Positions 43,190-55,782 of a DNA stretch of 64,000 nt are shown one piece after another (the first letter of the stretch is position 1; every line of letters starts with the position of its first letter). The notes beneath the pieces are model-generated. The model had not been told where the DNA came from. It worked only from the letters and a program-made list of their open reading frames with translations, and did no database searches. The translations under genes and the position numbers were made by a program. The stretch spans positions 54,952,518 to 55,016,517 of the forward strand of contig CM034542.1 in assembly GCA_020002185.1 (NCBI GenBank). The letters run 5' to 3'. The stretch comes from Paraescarpia echinospica (Eukaryota; Annelida; Polychaeta; Sabellida; Siboglinidae).

Positions 43190-46100
43190 CTTCAATGAAT
43201 CCTGCTACTGCGATGTTTTTACGTGCGCACAGCGCCGTTGCAGCAGCGCCGTCTCGTTTACTCGGCACCTGGGTAGCGTTCTATTTCAACCTCTGTTTTC
43301 CCGGTCTTTTCCCGGTCATTTACGTCATTCGGGGCGGGATTCCTTTTGTGGGTACGTCGAACTTTCTGTACGTCCTTTTCTTTTTAAAATTTGACCAAAA
43401 TTATGGTAAATTTAATCGATTTGATGACATAGCTGTGTTTCAGTTGCAAGTTTGACAGTCTAGTAATGATTTGTAATGAATGACTATGTTTGCAGGTAGA
43501 TCTATAGGATTAAATTAGTATGTGTTGAAAATTTCGTTGGCGTGAACGCCCGTGAAATATGGTTTTTGCGCCATTCAAAACACATAAATGGTTTTATTTA
43601 GACTTAGAAATAATATAAATGTTATGATGCAGTAATTTTAATTAATTCTTGTTAGTTACCTATTAAATAAATAATTTGTTAGAAAAGTTGATTTTGAGGT
43701 AAAATACGTAAATAATTTGACTAAATTTGTTTTTTTTAATGTTTTGTGACAAACAGTCACTGCACAAAATTGCTAAAGCATTGTGTAAATGTAATACAAA
43801 CCATAAATGCCTTGATCAGTTGTAGCATCATTCATTTCATTGTATGACAACATGCAATAAATTAAACACCACAGTTATACCTCTCAAGTATCATAATTAT
43901 TATGAATTTATGTGTGACATAATGCATTATTATAGAATTTCACGCTGCTCTCTTGAGTAACAGAGGCAGGGATATGAACATTATTTCACAAGATATGCAT
44001 GTAGAATCAAAACAGGCATCATTATATGATACACAATGCCCTTTTTATTTCAGATATTGTTCGCAGTTACATGCAGTGACACTGGTCTTACACTGATATG
44101 TGTCTGACAGTTAACTGTGAAGGTACCAAGCCACAGTCGTCTGAATATGACACCCATCACCTGCCTCCATATGTACACATTTAATCTGGCTGATTATATA
44201 TCTGATATCTACTTTGAACAGTGTCCACTCAACATAACACGAACATTACTAATAGACATCATGTTAAAGAACACAACGTTATTTTGCAAGATACTGAAAT
44301 ATGAACCTTGCTTCACAGATCTTGCAGCCTACTGGCATTAAACTATGAGACAATCAACTTCCAATATTACAAAAAGACTGTATTATGAGTAGAGCAGACT
44401 TCTTCTTCATGGCTTTCCTTCCATGGGCCATGGGGAGTAACGCAGAAAGCAATCTTGCATTTGGCATATTTGGATTCAGCGTCAGAATACTGTGAACAAT
44501 TTATAAACATCACTTCATCAAGTTCATGTTAAAATGCGGAATATTACATTATGAAGCATTGACAACTGATTACTGGTCTGTACCGAGCATGCAGCATTCA
44601 TCCAACCTGTCATGACACAGTCACACATAGACACAGTGAACTAGGAGTATGAATATGTATTTCTTTATCATGTACTGATCTGTTGAGTTTATGTGCTATT
44701 TAGCCAATATTTACTTATTAATAAAATTATTGTTAATGCTATATGACTGGTTATTGTATATTTATTATAATGTTTAATGTGGTGGTAAACATTGCATAAA
44801 TTATATAACTGTTAATAATTATGGACATTACAGCCTTTTATCGAAATGTAGTGGTCAGTCGTTAGCATGCTAATATTAGCCAATATTAACTAAGTTACTG
44901 TTAATGTGAAATGACTGGTTAATGTATATTTATTACCACAATTACTGTGGTTTACTGCTTTCATAAATTATACAAATATCATTATGGCCTTTTATTGAAA
45001 TGTGTCGGTTTGTCGAGGTTGTGCAATAATTAGCTAATATTGACTAATTAAATAAATTATTAAATGATTTGTTAATGTACATTTATTACCATTATTAATG
45101 TGGTTATACACATTGCATAATATGTATAAAATCTTCATAATCATGGACATTATGGCCTTCAATTGGACTGTTTTGGTCTGTTGAGTTTTGCATGCTATGT
45201 AACTAAAATTAACTAATTTATTGCATTAATTTGGGTATAATTAGTACTAAAAATATTATAAATTTATTACTCTTATCGATGTGTTTTTGAAAACCCTGAA
45301 GACAGTATTTAAATATCTGTATAAAAAAAAAAGTTATTACATTTTAAAGCAAATATTTACCTATGGAAAACACAAAAATGAGTCCATTTTGCCATTGTAA
45401 GAGATACACAAAAATTATGCTTTCCAACTTAAAATCGCAATATCTTTTGATCTATTAAAGGTATCTTAATAAAATAAACAGTTATGTGATCCTTAACCTA
45501 TTACCTTTAATTTAAGCCAATTACCAATGTTCTAGCATGATATTATTTTTTTTGTTGAAGTGCCTAATTATACGTACTTACTTAGGTAGTTCCTGACCGT
45601 AGGCGGTGGCCTCGGTGATCAAAACTCCAGCTTGTCCAGTAAAAGCTCTACGACTTCCTGGCAAGGCGGCTTTGTAATCGTACAGAAATGTGTCTGTGTT
45701 TTCTGGTCAAAACTTTAAAATACCATATTATCGTTCACAAAACTACTAAATTTCAGCTCCCAGAAACACATTGACATAAATCACTTACTTTGATCGACTT
45801 ACCTTTTTATTGGAAGGCAATCTGTTCGAATAATAGATGTTGTAACAATGGAGAGGCTAAAAAGGCTAAGATAAACACAACTTCGTATTACGTTTTGAGG
45901 TTTCGGAGAGCGGAAGTTTACCTATAGAGTTGGCTAGAGAACATTTTGATACAAAGTCAGTTGGCGCATTTCGATTTTATGGGATGATCACTAGGTGGCG
46001 CCCCTGTAAATCACAAAATCGTTCCATGGATACAGATTTCTGGGTTGCGGGCAGAAATGTAACAGGCTCGTTATGCCAGCGTCTGCAGTATGAGGTGGTT

Positions 46101-46260
46101 GTAGAATTGAAAATGTTCCGCCGCCAGCTTCAACTTATTATTGTAACCTGAACGGGGGCATATTTCCAAGAATCTGAGGGGCACGGTCACGTGGGCTCAT
46201 TCAAAAAGGTCTACGGGCACACCAAATTCTAAAGGTCTAGGGAACACGGGCCCCACGGGT
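43190..46260. other. Mostly unassigned intergenic DNA
   Basis: AT-rich. Around 45582-45702 on the minus strand there is an exon-like block with a good acceptor and a TAA|GTAAGT donor. A possible preceding 5' exon ends at about 45806 with AAAAAG|GTAAGT. No start codon in a consistent frame could be found, so no gene is called. At 44400-45300 there are diverged tandem stretches of ~150-190 bases with 'cagccttttatcgaaatgt', 'ggccttttattgaaatgtg' and 'ggccttcaattggactg'. Confidence 0.35.
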
Positions 46261-46399
46261 CCTCATTAGACACGCCTATGTGATGGGTAGACTCGGATTG
46301 CCATTTTTATGTGGCATGCCCAAAAAAATCCGATTCTTTCAATTTACCTGTGGGTAATGTTTATTACGACACCCACAACCCACGGTAACAACTTACGTT

Positions 46400-47950
46400 G
46401 TTTTGTCTTCCTCTATGTGCCATGTCTGTCACAGGCGTTGGCGGTCGTTTATAGTTTGTAGCAGTTCTGTTGCGCTTCTTCCACACCATGTTAACAAACT
46501 ATCTGTTATTGTTATCCTCTGGAATCCTCTGGATATTTTTCCTTCAATCTTTCCTGTTGTTACTATAATTCTAACTTTCTCGTTATACGGCCTATAAATC
46601 GTGCTTGTTGTGTTCCAATTTTGTTAATAGTCTTTCTTTTTTAGTTGCCTGTCCTAATGATGACTTCATTGCTTTTCTTTTCAGTCCATGGTACTCGCAG
46701 CATTCTTCTTAAGAACTAAATTTCAGTGGCTTCTGTGTTTTTGTGAACTTTTTGTTATTGTCCTTGATTCACACCCATATAGCAATATGGGCTCTACGTA
46801 GCATTGCAGTACACGTTTTCTCATTTTAAGTGATACATTTTTTATTTGTTAAAATGTTTTCATGTTATGAAAACTGCTTTGGCCTGAACAATTCGTCTCT
46901 TAATCTCATCGTTGCATCGACCATCAGATGTTGTAAATGATCACTGATAGCTAAATGTTTGGACTTGCTTCAAGACAGTACCATACTCTACTATATTGCA
47001 TGTTGGAGTGTAATTTTTCTTTGAGATGACCATGGTTTCTGTTTTCTTTTTGTATAGGGACATACGTTTTTCTCACTTTCCCTGATTATTGTAACCTAAC
47101 ATCAGTTGTAGATCTATTTCATTTTTAGCAATCAGTACCGTGTCGTCTGCATATCGTAAATGATTCACGTTGTATCACCTTACTCGAATGCCGGGCATAT
47201 CTTCTAATGTACGTACCATGATCTCACTGTATAATGAAAATAGATCGGGGAATATAGGAAATAGCCTTGTCTTACGCGACGTTTTATTTCTTGAAATTAA
47301 CTGATGTCATTTTCTATTCGCATTGCTGCTGTTTTTTCCCAGTATATATTGTTCACAACTCTCAGATATTTTCCATCAATGTTCAGACTCTCCAGTATTG
47401 ATAGGATTTCTTCATGACGAACTCTGTCAAATGCCTTTGTGTAATTAATAAAACATACATATATTTCTGCACTTTCAATGCTCTCTCTCAATCAGTGTTC
47501 GTACGATGTATAAATGCATTACTTCAACCTTTATCTTCTACAAATCCACATTGTTCTCCGGCAATTTCAGGCTTTATTTTGTTTCTCATCCTAGACATAA
47601 TAACTTTAAGCAAAATCTTACATTTGGCTGTTATATCTTTGTTACATACGCATCACAATTATGCTTAATTTTTCTCCTCCGTCCATCAAATTTAGAATAT
47701 CATCAGTCATCTATTTTTTCTTTGCTTTTCTGCACTGCCTAGTAATAGTTTCTCCTGCAGCCTATGTAATTGATTCCTTCAATTGTTCCCATTGGTTGTC
47801 CACATGTTGAATGTCATTCAGAACTTTGAAACTATTTTGAACTGCTACGTTGACTTTCTCTTTGCTCTCCGAATCTGATTTTAGTACACTTATATCCAGT
47901 TTAATGTTCCCTGTTGCTCTTTTCCTTTTCGCCAGTTTCAGTCTGAAAAA
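46400..47950 (-). mobile_element. Decayed LINE with YADD-box reverse transcriptase
   Basis: On the minus strand, 47491-47297 encodes FINYTKAFDRVRHEEILSIL with KYLRVVNNIYWEKTAA further on. 47169-47131 encodes HLRYADDTVLI, the catalytic box of an L1/RTE-like reverse transcriptase. Downstream pieces resemble the usual ORF2 C-terminus. There are many stops and frameshifts. Its YADD box separates it from the FADD CR1 copies elsewhere in the window. Confidence 0.8.
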
Positions 47951-47959
47951 AATAAAAGT

Positions 47960-49220
47960 TGGCCAAAGTAATGGATTGGGATTTTAGTCTGACTGAATCA
48001 ACATAACAAGGTTCTCTTGTATTTCTTTTCTATTTAGCCAGCTGCACACTTGGTGATAAGTCCCACAAATGCCATAATGTATTATCTAAACTGAATTAAT
48101 CTGCACAGTGTTGAAATTAGTTAACTCATATTTAGGCTCAGTTTCGTAAATTCAACTTTGTTTATTTGCTGGAACATTGGAAATAGCCGAGCTGATGGAA
48201 AGAGGAATTTATTTGACAATGGCTCACCTGACATAAGATGGTGCCTGACTTTGTTCTGCCCCATTCTGTTCTGTGCGACATCTTCTGGAAAGTTGTACCT
48301 CACTTCGAGTTTCCAATGGATGTGTGCATCTGATAGCTCTGTGTATCAAAATGCATAGCAGTGCTATTAATAGGACAATATGTTAACTGACACAGTAGTG
48401 AAGAAGATGTCTGATTTTGTTCTGCCACATTAGTTCCGTGTGGCTTCTGCTGGGAATATGTACATCACTACATGTTTCAAATGGATTTGTGCAATCGATC
48501 GATTTGTGCATCCAAATGCACATCATCCCGTCATTATGTTGCAAAGTAGGAGTATATAATAAAATGTATGTTCTACAGCATATTCTTAAAAATGTTTTAA
48601 ACAAGTTTGTATTAAGTAAACTATACTAGGAGTAGTGTATAAAAAGGTGTCAACAAAGTTGCTTTCACAATAATTTTGAAAATTCATAAAATATAAATGT
48701 TCCATAACATTCAAAACGTTTTAGGGATCTTCCTGAGCTAAATACACCAATGATAACTGAAAACAGTGTTTTAAAATATGCGTTACTTTTAAAATATTCA
48801 ATATCTTTTACTCTAAATGATGGGCAGAACAAGTAATGGTTACATTCCCAGTACAAAATAAAACATGTTTTTACACTGATGCAATATATTTTAATATTTT
48901 GTCGACAGTAATGTTATTATGCTCTTTATATATATACATCTTTCAAACTAAAATTAAATATTACGTAGATAGGAACGTACATAATCACCGCTGCTATTTC
49001 AGTATGGTAAATTACTTCGTGTGATGTGTAATGTATTTATACTGCTTATGGAAATAGCAGCTGGATTTATGGTGCAAACAAAATGGTTTCATTATTGAAT
49101 GTTTCTCGGCTTCAGTAAGTTTCTGTTATCTAAACGTTTCATTAAAACTTAACTTCAAAATGTATAGCCAGATGTACCCAGTGAAAAAGGAACATGATAG
49201 TACCATATTTTTTATATTCC
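47960..49220. other. No gene seen
   Basis: AT-rich DNA. Two segments near 48226-48345 and 48400-48530 repeat imperfectly ('ttctgccccattctgttctg' against 'ttctgccacattagttccg', then 'acatcact...tttc.aatgga'), so a ~175-base tandem duplication is likely. Nothing coding is recognised. Confidence 0.35.
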
Positions 49221-49227
49221 AACCATC

Positions 49228-49395
49228 CTCGCGCGCCAGGGGTCGCTGCTGCTAATTATGTCAGTGCCAGCCTCTGAATTTAAGTTCAGCCTATGAAATC
49301 GCTCACTAGATCAATGCTTGGCGGCAGGTCAGGTGGTCACAATAAAATTCATTTCAACCAACCGTGGCTCGTGTTACATGCAATGTTTAGAAATT
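49228..49395 (+). repeat. SINE/MITE-like repeat, copy 1
   Basis: It shares 'ctcgcgcgccaggggtcgctg', 'gtcagtgccagcc', 'cctatgaaatcgctcactag' and 'tttcaaccaaccgtgg' in order with 49999-50172. It lacks ~35 bases present in the second copy. Confidence 0.65.
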
Positions 49396-49452
49396 AGGAA
49401 GTACAATGTAAAAGCAATTATTCGAGTACACAATACCGTTTAGCTGCTGGTG

Positions 49453-49701
49453 CTAATGGGCGAACGGGTCATTATATTGGCCCTTTATTAATGAGATTCC
49501 CAGAAGTCGTTTATCTGTCTTCAAATTAGGGCGGGTATTTGCGCTATTCTCACGGGTGACACAGTCGCGGCTGTCGAAGTCAATTACTAATTTGACTCGG
49601 CTGACTTCCGCACTTCGCGTAGGAGATCTGCCAGGGCTAGTTTTGCACGGCAAACAGCTCTGGCTTGCGAGGATGATTCCAACAAAAACAATGCCAATCA
49701 T
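49453..49701 (-). other. Unassigned 82-codon ORF with signal-peptide-like start
   Basis: The frame begins MIGIVFVGIILASQSCLPC and has no recognised domain. The region is less AT-rich than its surroundings and lies between the two SINE/MITE-like copies. No splice or promoter evidence supports it, so it is listed only as a possible small gene or exon. Confidence 0.15.
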
Positions 49702-49998
49702 TCAATGTGACATCGGCGTCGCCATCGGGATGATCGGCGGCTTCGTGCATGAAGAGGTGGTGTTTTTTCTTTTAAATCAATAGTCTGTCATGAACTGTCG
49801 CTATGTTCATTCTCCGTTTATTCCATATATTTTTCTTTGCTGAATCTGTCACATAAACAGCAGCTGGTCCACGTTTCATTTTGGTAATGTTATTGGTCAC
49901 GATTCATTCGCATGGCGGTGGCTAATCGATATATTGTCAGGGTCATTAGTGATTAATAAAACATAATTCTAATGAATAAAGGCATAGAATTACATGCA

Positions 49999-50172
49999 CC
50001 TCGCGCGCCAGGGGTCGCTGCTGCTGATTACGTCAGTGCCAGCCAGCAGTACCCCCTGGCTGATCGCTTTGCGAAACTCTGAATTTAGGCTCAGCCTATG
50101 GAATCGCTCACTAGATCAGTGGTTGGCGGCAGGTCAGCTGGTCAAAATAAAACTAATTTCAACCAACCGTGG
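49999..50172 (+). repeat. SINE/MITE-like repeat, copy 2
   Basis: This is the partner of 49228-49395. It runs directly into the perfect palindrome and hAT transposase end at 50173, so the repeat may be the terminal part of a hAT-family element or an insertion next to it. Confidence 0.6.
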
Positions 50173-50217
50173 TTATGTTGCATGTTACTCATAATCATTG
50201 AGTAACATGCAACATAA
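50173..50217. repeat. Perfect 19 bp inverted repeat with 7 base loop
   Basis: Arm TTATGTTGCATGTTACTCA at 50173-50191, loop TAATCAT, then the exact reverse complement at 50199-50217. The last codons of the hAT frame lie inside it. Confidence 0.9.
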
Positions 50218-50850
50218 AAAGCATCTTTCTACAGGTGCTGAGGTAGCAGGAATTGCCAGGTTCAGAGAATGCTGGGACAGGATGGGCAAACTGACTGATC
50301 TTGTATGCCAGTATTCAATTGGGTGTTCTTTCGCAGCAACACACGTTTGGGACAAATATGTTTCAATATCCTTAGCTGTGTTTGAAGTGGATGATGGTAT
50401 GGCCTCCTGGACTCCCATGAAGCCGAACAGCTTGCACCGTTTGGTTGGTGTAGAAGAGGCAGATGATCCTGGCTGGGATTGAGCAGATAATACTGGAGGA
50501 GGAGTCAGCATGTTCGCTGCAGCAAGGAGAGCTGTATTCTGCTTCTGTGCCTCGTACGTATCATTGCACCAGGCCAACTTGAAGTGGGGGGGTCGAGTGA
50601 CAGACAGGCGGTGCTCAATGAACTTCTTCAGTGATTCTACCATCTCACAGTTGTACTTTGCTTTGATCTGCGCCAGCTGAGACCTGAGTCCACGCACACT
50701 AGGGATGAATAAGCTGACTGTCACTACGTTGTTACCCTGTGTAAAGTATGTTGCTGCTTCAAAGGGAGCAAGGATTTCATAAAGATCTCCCAGCAGAATC
50801 CTGTCATGGTGTGAACAGCTTGTGCACAGTGTCTAGTTGGTCCAACTTCT
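50185..50850 (-). pseudogene. hAT-family transposase, C-terminal dimerisation region
   Basis: The open frame 50724-50185 holds LKKFIEHRLSV, a Ser/Thr-rich linker, then HPIEYWHTRSVSLPILSQHS and PATSAPVERCF. The last is the 'TSAPVERxFS' signature of the hAT dimerisation domain. An upstream piece to about 50850 (EILAPFEAATYFTQG) is in another frame. The BED-finger and catalytic N-terminal parts are missing, and after ERCF the normal 'S..G' ending is replaced by CCMLLNDYE. It is a truncated, inactive copy. A fragment of the same gene lies inverted at 52028-52117. Confidence 0.75.
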
Positions 50851-50869
50851 CTTCTCTTTTTAAAATTTC

Positions 50870-51490
50870 AAATACACATGATCAAATACATTACAATAGT
50901 GAAATTTCAAATAGAGAGGGTTAGACTAAAATATGCTATATATCAGTTAGGTCAAACACAGAATACTGTGATGAACTTAGACAAGTTTACCCTTAGACAT
51001 ATTAGACAGGGATTTAGCAGTTAACCAGCCAGTCAGGAGGTAGGAACCATGACCAGTCATTCACACCATACTAAAAGTGCAAATAGTACAGGTGGCATGG
51101 CATGGCGTCTAAAATTACAAAGTAAGGTGGTAGGGGAGGCTTATTTCCTGCAGTGCTTCTCAGAGCCTGTCACTATAATAACTTTGTACTACTACAGTAA
51201 CCAAGAGATGTGGCTTCTCTGGAGAGAGAAGGTATTAATTACGGAAATCGAACTGAATTTGTATGCAACTGAAATGTTCAATTGTAATAGAAAAGTAATA
51301 GCTCAGTTACTATTATATTTATTGGATTACTTCTGGTATAACTATTTCTATCTGTCTAATGTATTTGCTTGCATTGTAAGTATGAACAAAAACTTGTAAT
51401 CATGATAAGTAATCATGATTACGATTACTTTGGCAATGAAATCGAGTACGATTACGATTGCTTGACTTTGTTTACCAATGTAATCGAATA
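50870..51490. other. No gene seen
   Basis: AT-rich DNA. 51405-51510 has short degenerate repeats around 'aatcgagtacgattacgatt'. The 116-codon open frame at 51049-51399 shows no domain. Confidence 0.3.
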
Positions 51491-51499
51491 CGAGTACGA

Positions 51500-52870
51500 T
51501 TACTCAAAAAGTTGCCCATGATTACCACGAGTACGACTACAACGTACAATTACCCCATATCTAGTCTCACAAGAGATGCCACTGAACGTCTGCATGGCGT
51601 CGATGATATTTGCTGGCATAGAAAGGACCCATAACAGGCGCTGAATCTCTCTCATGCCTTTCTCTTTTCGCGGCAGGCATCCGTATGTGTTCACAGTTCT
51701 CATCACCACTTGCTCAATGGTGAGATCTGTAAACAATTCGACCCAATACGTGTCACTGCGTCTCACCACATGGTATCCTTCTTTAAATTTATGGCGGACA
51801 TCTGGGTGTGTTTCTAGCAGGTTAAGCGTCATTTGCAGCCATTTTATTTTTGTAGGTACACGTATGCCGGTTTTGCATATAGTATGTATTCAGATGCTGC
51901 GAAGTATGGCAGCAGTTCACTTACTGATTGAAGATATAATCTCTAATTGCCTATCTGCTCAGCTTTGACGAATCTTTGCAGGATGTCCAACATATTTATG
52001 TATTGCACCAACAACACCGTTGTCCACATCAAAGCAAAGTACAACTGTAAGACGTTAGAATCACTGAAGAAGTTCATTGAGCACCGCCTGTCTGTCACTC
52101 GACCCCCCCCCACTTCAAGTTGATAATTTCCTTCGCTTCATTCAGTTTACTTTGGATTATCTTTAACACGACTCCTCTACTGAACACTCCTCTTCCGTAG
52201 ATAAAGTAGAAGTCGCTGCTTTCTCATACAGTTCTTTAGCTGTTGTTAAGTCGGTCGTAACGGGGTCTGGTTGTACAGATGGTATCCTTTCAGCATCTAC
52301 TTCAGGATCAGCACTTGCTATGCTTCCTTCTGGTTCCTCTGCAGTTTCTTTGGTTGATATTGACTTGCTGTATGCGTTAGCCACAGTAATGGTATTCAGT
52401 GCAGCCTGCCATCACGTGCCCGATGCTTCCCAGGAAAATCATCTCCATGTGAAAACCAACAACTCTGAGGACCATGTGCTTGAGATCACTGCAATCTGGT
52501 TGTGGTCGGATAATTGTCAAGGCTTTCTAAAATAAGATCTGGCATGATATTGCCTTGCCTGATCTGATACAAAGTTCAATGTAAAGTATATACAGGACGG
52601 ACAACTGGGATCAAGGTCAATCATTGGGAGTAACATTACAATAGACTGTCCTGTGTGTAGGCCATAACACAGCATCTTCACCGATCCAGACCATGCTGGC
52701 CTGGGGAGTGAAGGAGTAGGCAGCTCTTCCACAGCACATCTAGTTGTGACATTGGATCTTCAGCAGTCATATGTGCATGTGGCAAATAATTGAGCGGTGA
52801 CATAGTTACAGACATCTTGAAGTACTCAATGTTTATGCGGTCATCTGCAGGAATGTCCAATTCCTACTAC
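51500..52870 (-). pseudogene. Second decayed copy of the PIN/CXC-type element protein (N-terminal half)
   Basis: Minus-strand pieces in order: 52860-52678 (DIPADDRINIEYFK, LHSPGQHGLDR), 52680-52530 (VKMLCYGLHTGQSIVMLLP), and 52500-52390, which reads GFHMEMIFLGSIGHVMAG. An acidic linker follows at 52384-52163 and 51832-51530 (YWVELFTDLTIEQVVMRT, GMREIQRLLWVLSMP). The GFH...FLG.IGH.MAG and 'IEQ...GMRE.QR..W.LSMP' blocks recur in the uncharacterised metazoan repetitive family to which the 1957-4412 gene also belongs. It is complementary to that copy, holding the N-terminal part lost there. There are several frameshifts, and the linker is interrupted by hAT-derived sequence. Confidence 0.6.
52028..52117 (+). 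repeat. Inverted fragment of the hAT transposase gene
   Basis: It matches 50573-50662 in reverse complement, including the codons for SLKKFIEHRLSV and the C run. It lies inside the decayed PIN-type gene, in the opposite orientation to the main hAT fragment. Confidence 0.8.
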
Positions 52871-53640
52871 CTGGCGAACATGAAATAACACAGCAGCGGT
52901 ATTTATAGAAATCAGTGATTGTGACGGGGTCGGCAAATAATAACGATATTGTTGAGAACATTGGCGCAAAATATATGTTTAAAATGTTGGGCAACAGCCC
53001 TGGCTGCCGTATCCTAAATGCGGCTCTGTTTTGTAATAAATATATGATAAAATGTTGTTATTTGGCGGCTATTTTGGATTTATGCGAATGAGCTACTCAC
53101 CCAATCACATTTTAATATATTCCCAATGCATCTTTGCGTCCAAAACTTGTTATTAGAATTAAGCATTATTAAAATACCTTGGTATGTCTTCTGACAGTAA
53201 AGATATGGCAAGATTTTGATTTATGGCGGCCATATTGGATTTACGCTAATTTTACATATTTGCCATGCAGATATTTCTTAAGACTTTTAGTATGGTGTTC
53301 TGGGAACCTCACAGAACACCACTGTGCCAACAGATAGTCTGTTGCAATTTGTTCCAAGTGAAACCTTAGTTTGCCTGGACTAACATGCGGACCGCGTGGT
53401 CCGCCGCGGACGGAGGGGCAACCATCTCCACTTTGTTTGTCTTTAAAACCATGTTCCTACATAAACCTATTCTTCTCTCGCCTACTAAGAACGTACTCTG
53501 GTAAAGACACTCTTTTTGGCATCATTCGAAATGCATGTACGAGGGACAGCGGCTCGGAGACGGGACATTCACTGGAGAAAACACGTTGCGTTTTTGTTGA
53601 ACAATTCGAGTCTGATCGGAGTCATTACAGTTTCGTATGT
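52870..53640. other. No gene seen
   Basis: AT-rich with repeats of the phrase 'ggcggctattttggatttatgcg' at 53065 and 53223. A short GC-rich stretch lies at 53385-53425. No gene is supported. Confidence 0.3.
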
Positions 53641-53643
53641 ACG

Positions 53644-53644
53644 T

Positions 53645-53705
<61 letters not shown>

Positions 53706-53706
53706 C
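53644..53706 (+). repeat. (GT)n followed by (GC)n microsatellite
   Basis: About 45 bases of GT followed by GC dinucleotides, directly at the left edge of the tandem duplication. Confidence 0.95.
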
Positions 53707-53873
53707 GCGCGCGTGTGTGTACATGTATACCGGGAAAGACATATCGTCGCCGACGAATTGAATGAATATTTTAAAATCTAGAATGAGCAAAATATGTCCT
53801 TATGATCTTGCGTTTTGTTTGAACGATTCGAGTCTAGTCGGGGTCATTACTGTTTCGTATGTACGCGCGCGCT

Positions 53874-53909
<36 letters not shown>

Positions 53910-54305
53910 CTCATATATGCACGTACATAAATACCGGGAAAGACATATCGGCAAGAAAACTAAGCAAATTGCAAGCATCGTTTGGCATCTTGATCTAGAA
54001 GAGGAACTAATGCGTCTGTGACAGGAAGGCGCTGTTTATAGGGTCTACGAATGTACCCCAAAACAAATTAGAAATCGTGACCATTTACAAATAGTTCCGC
54101 GGGATTCTATTGGGCAGTGGCGGCAGTTCTAGCCGCTACCAACAGGAGTGCATACATTAACCTGTTGCAGCCGCTGTTCGTGTCGTGGTCGCGTCGTGAC
54201 GTGTATAACGCCCTAGCTTTTCAGTTGTCCGCAACAATTAATCGCAAACAAATACTCGGCTAGAAATCATCGCGTCATGACGTACGCGTTAACTCTGTTT
54301 TAGCA

Positions 54306-54515
54306 ATGTCGTTTAGCAGTATGCTTGCAGAAGCTAAAGTCGTTGTAAGAAAAACACCTATAGATTACGATTTGATGGGGATGCGTAAGTTATGCATCGA
54401 CTTGTTGGTATGTCGTGCATGCGTGATGCTTTACGCCGACATGATTACCGCGCGACTGTCGTGCCACATAATAGTTTTTCCGTCTGAAGCCGACGTCAGA
54501 TTAATTAATTTATGA
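54306..54515 (+). other. Unassigned 69-codon ORF, identical in both duplicate units
   Basis: It starts MSFSSMLAEAKVVVRKTPID. The same protein is encoded at 56380-56589. An internal ATGC|GTAAGT would be a strong splice donor after ~34 codons, so this could be a first coding exon. No family is recognised. Identity between units may only reflect a recent duplication. Confidence 0.2.
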
Positions 54516-54673
54516 AGCAGTTCGAGTCTATAAAAACAGTCATAATCTAGCGGCGCCTACGAATCCTAGTGAAACTGTATACACGGGATTTACGTGAGTG
54601 CACGCTAATGACGTAATATAGGTTGCCAGGCGATGGCAGTCAGGTCGCAACTTGCAATCATTCGTATTATTTG

Positions 54674-54676
<3 letters not shown>

Positions 54677-54754
<78 letters not shown>

Positions 54755-54826
54755 CCTCCCTCCCTCCCTCCCCCTCCCTCCCTCCCTCCCTCCCTCCCTC
54801 CCTCCCTCCCCCCTCTCTCTCTCATG
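54677..54826 (+). repeat. (CT)n/(CCCT)n tract in unit 1
   Basis: A pyrimidine microsatellite; the equivalent tract is at 56751-56900. Confidence 0.95.
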
Positions 54827-55782
54827 CGATATGTAGCTTAACTGACGTCAAGTAAAATTGGAACATCAACGTATTTACTATTTAGCTTCCATGCGATAGT
54901 ATCGCAATAGTAATTACAGCTATCGCGATACTGAAACCATTCCCGATAGTCACCTCTATCGTACAGATCACAGAGCATGGACTCGGCGGTCTATCGGGAT
55001 CCTCCATTCCAGTGTTTGCAACAAGCGTCTCACATTGGAAGACCGATAACGACGCAGAAATAATTGTGTTGCGCACCGTTGGGACACTAACATTTCCGCG
55101 TGGCGTGGATCCCAAATTGTAGAGGTGTTTTCTTGCACATGTGTAATACGATTTGTATTTGTGTGATTTCACCGTTGACATTAACATAATCACGCGCGCG
55201 CGTATTGTGTGCGTACGTACGTACGTACGTACGTACGTACGTACGTACGTGCGTACATACATATTTTCTGTTGCTCTGCATTGTCACTGATTACTGCAAC
55301 ACAAGACCTGGCACTTCCACTCACACGCAAGAATGTATATCACAGTGAATTCTTTGTACAACAGGACATCGAGGTTGACGTTTTCGTGTCCCAAAACCAA
55401 ACATTTGTCTGTTGTGTTGGGCACATTTGGAGGAATGGTGCTTATACAAAGCTTCTTCAAAATGCTATAGCGCGCAAATGTTCGACACGCTGCAACAGGA
55501 TTGTCTATGGATTCGAGAGTAGCAGTCATGACACCAGGTGACACCAGATGGCACCGGCAGGTAAACAGACGTATTGACTGTCTGCGTTAACGACGGCATT
55601 TCCCCACAGAGTCATTCCGCGTCGTGATGTACTGACGTTTAAAACATTCACATGATTATTTACAACACAAATATCCATGCCGTTACATCACTGTCTTTAA
55701 CCGGTTTCAAAGTAGAACTATGTCAACGACGTCCTCTGTTAATCGCGATTTGCCCTAGGCAAGGTACCTCGTATGTACCGTA

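Larger units (their letters stand above)
53707..55782 (+). repeat. ~2.07 kb tandem duplication, unit 1
   Basis: Nearly identical to 55783-57848. Differences are mostly microsatellite lengths (GC/GT/TA near 53870, GTAC near 55210) and scattered single bases. The unit contains a (CT)n-(CCCT)n tract, a (GTAC)n tract and a 69-codon open frame. Confidence 0.95.

Noticed and set aside
43195..43455. 86-codon frame with hydrophobic stretch
   Set aside because: It begins at the edge of the MITE, lacks any motif and has no splice or promoter support.
44330..45860. Possible small minus-strand gene with exon-like block 45702-45582, a terminal block near 44480-44350, and a GTAAGT-ended 5' exon
   Set aside because: Splice-like borders exist, but no frame contains a start codon. 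The frame with the most sensible protein has a stop just upstream after splicing, and two downstream frames are equally open. It may be a non-coding RNA or chance.
45930..46151. 73-codon plus-strand frame starting MAREHFDTKSV
   Set aside because: No recognisable domain. It lies beside repeat-like 'ctaggtggcgcc' sequence and has no intron or neighbour support.
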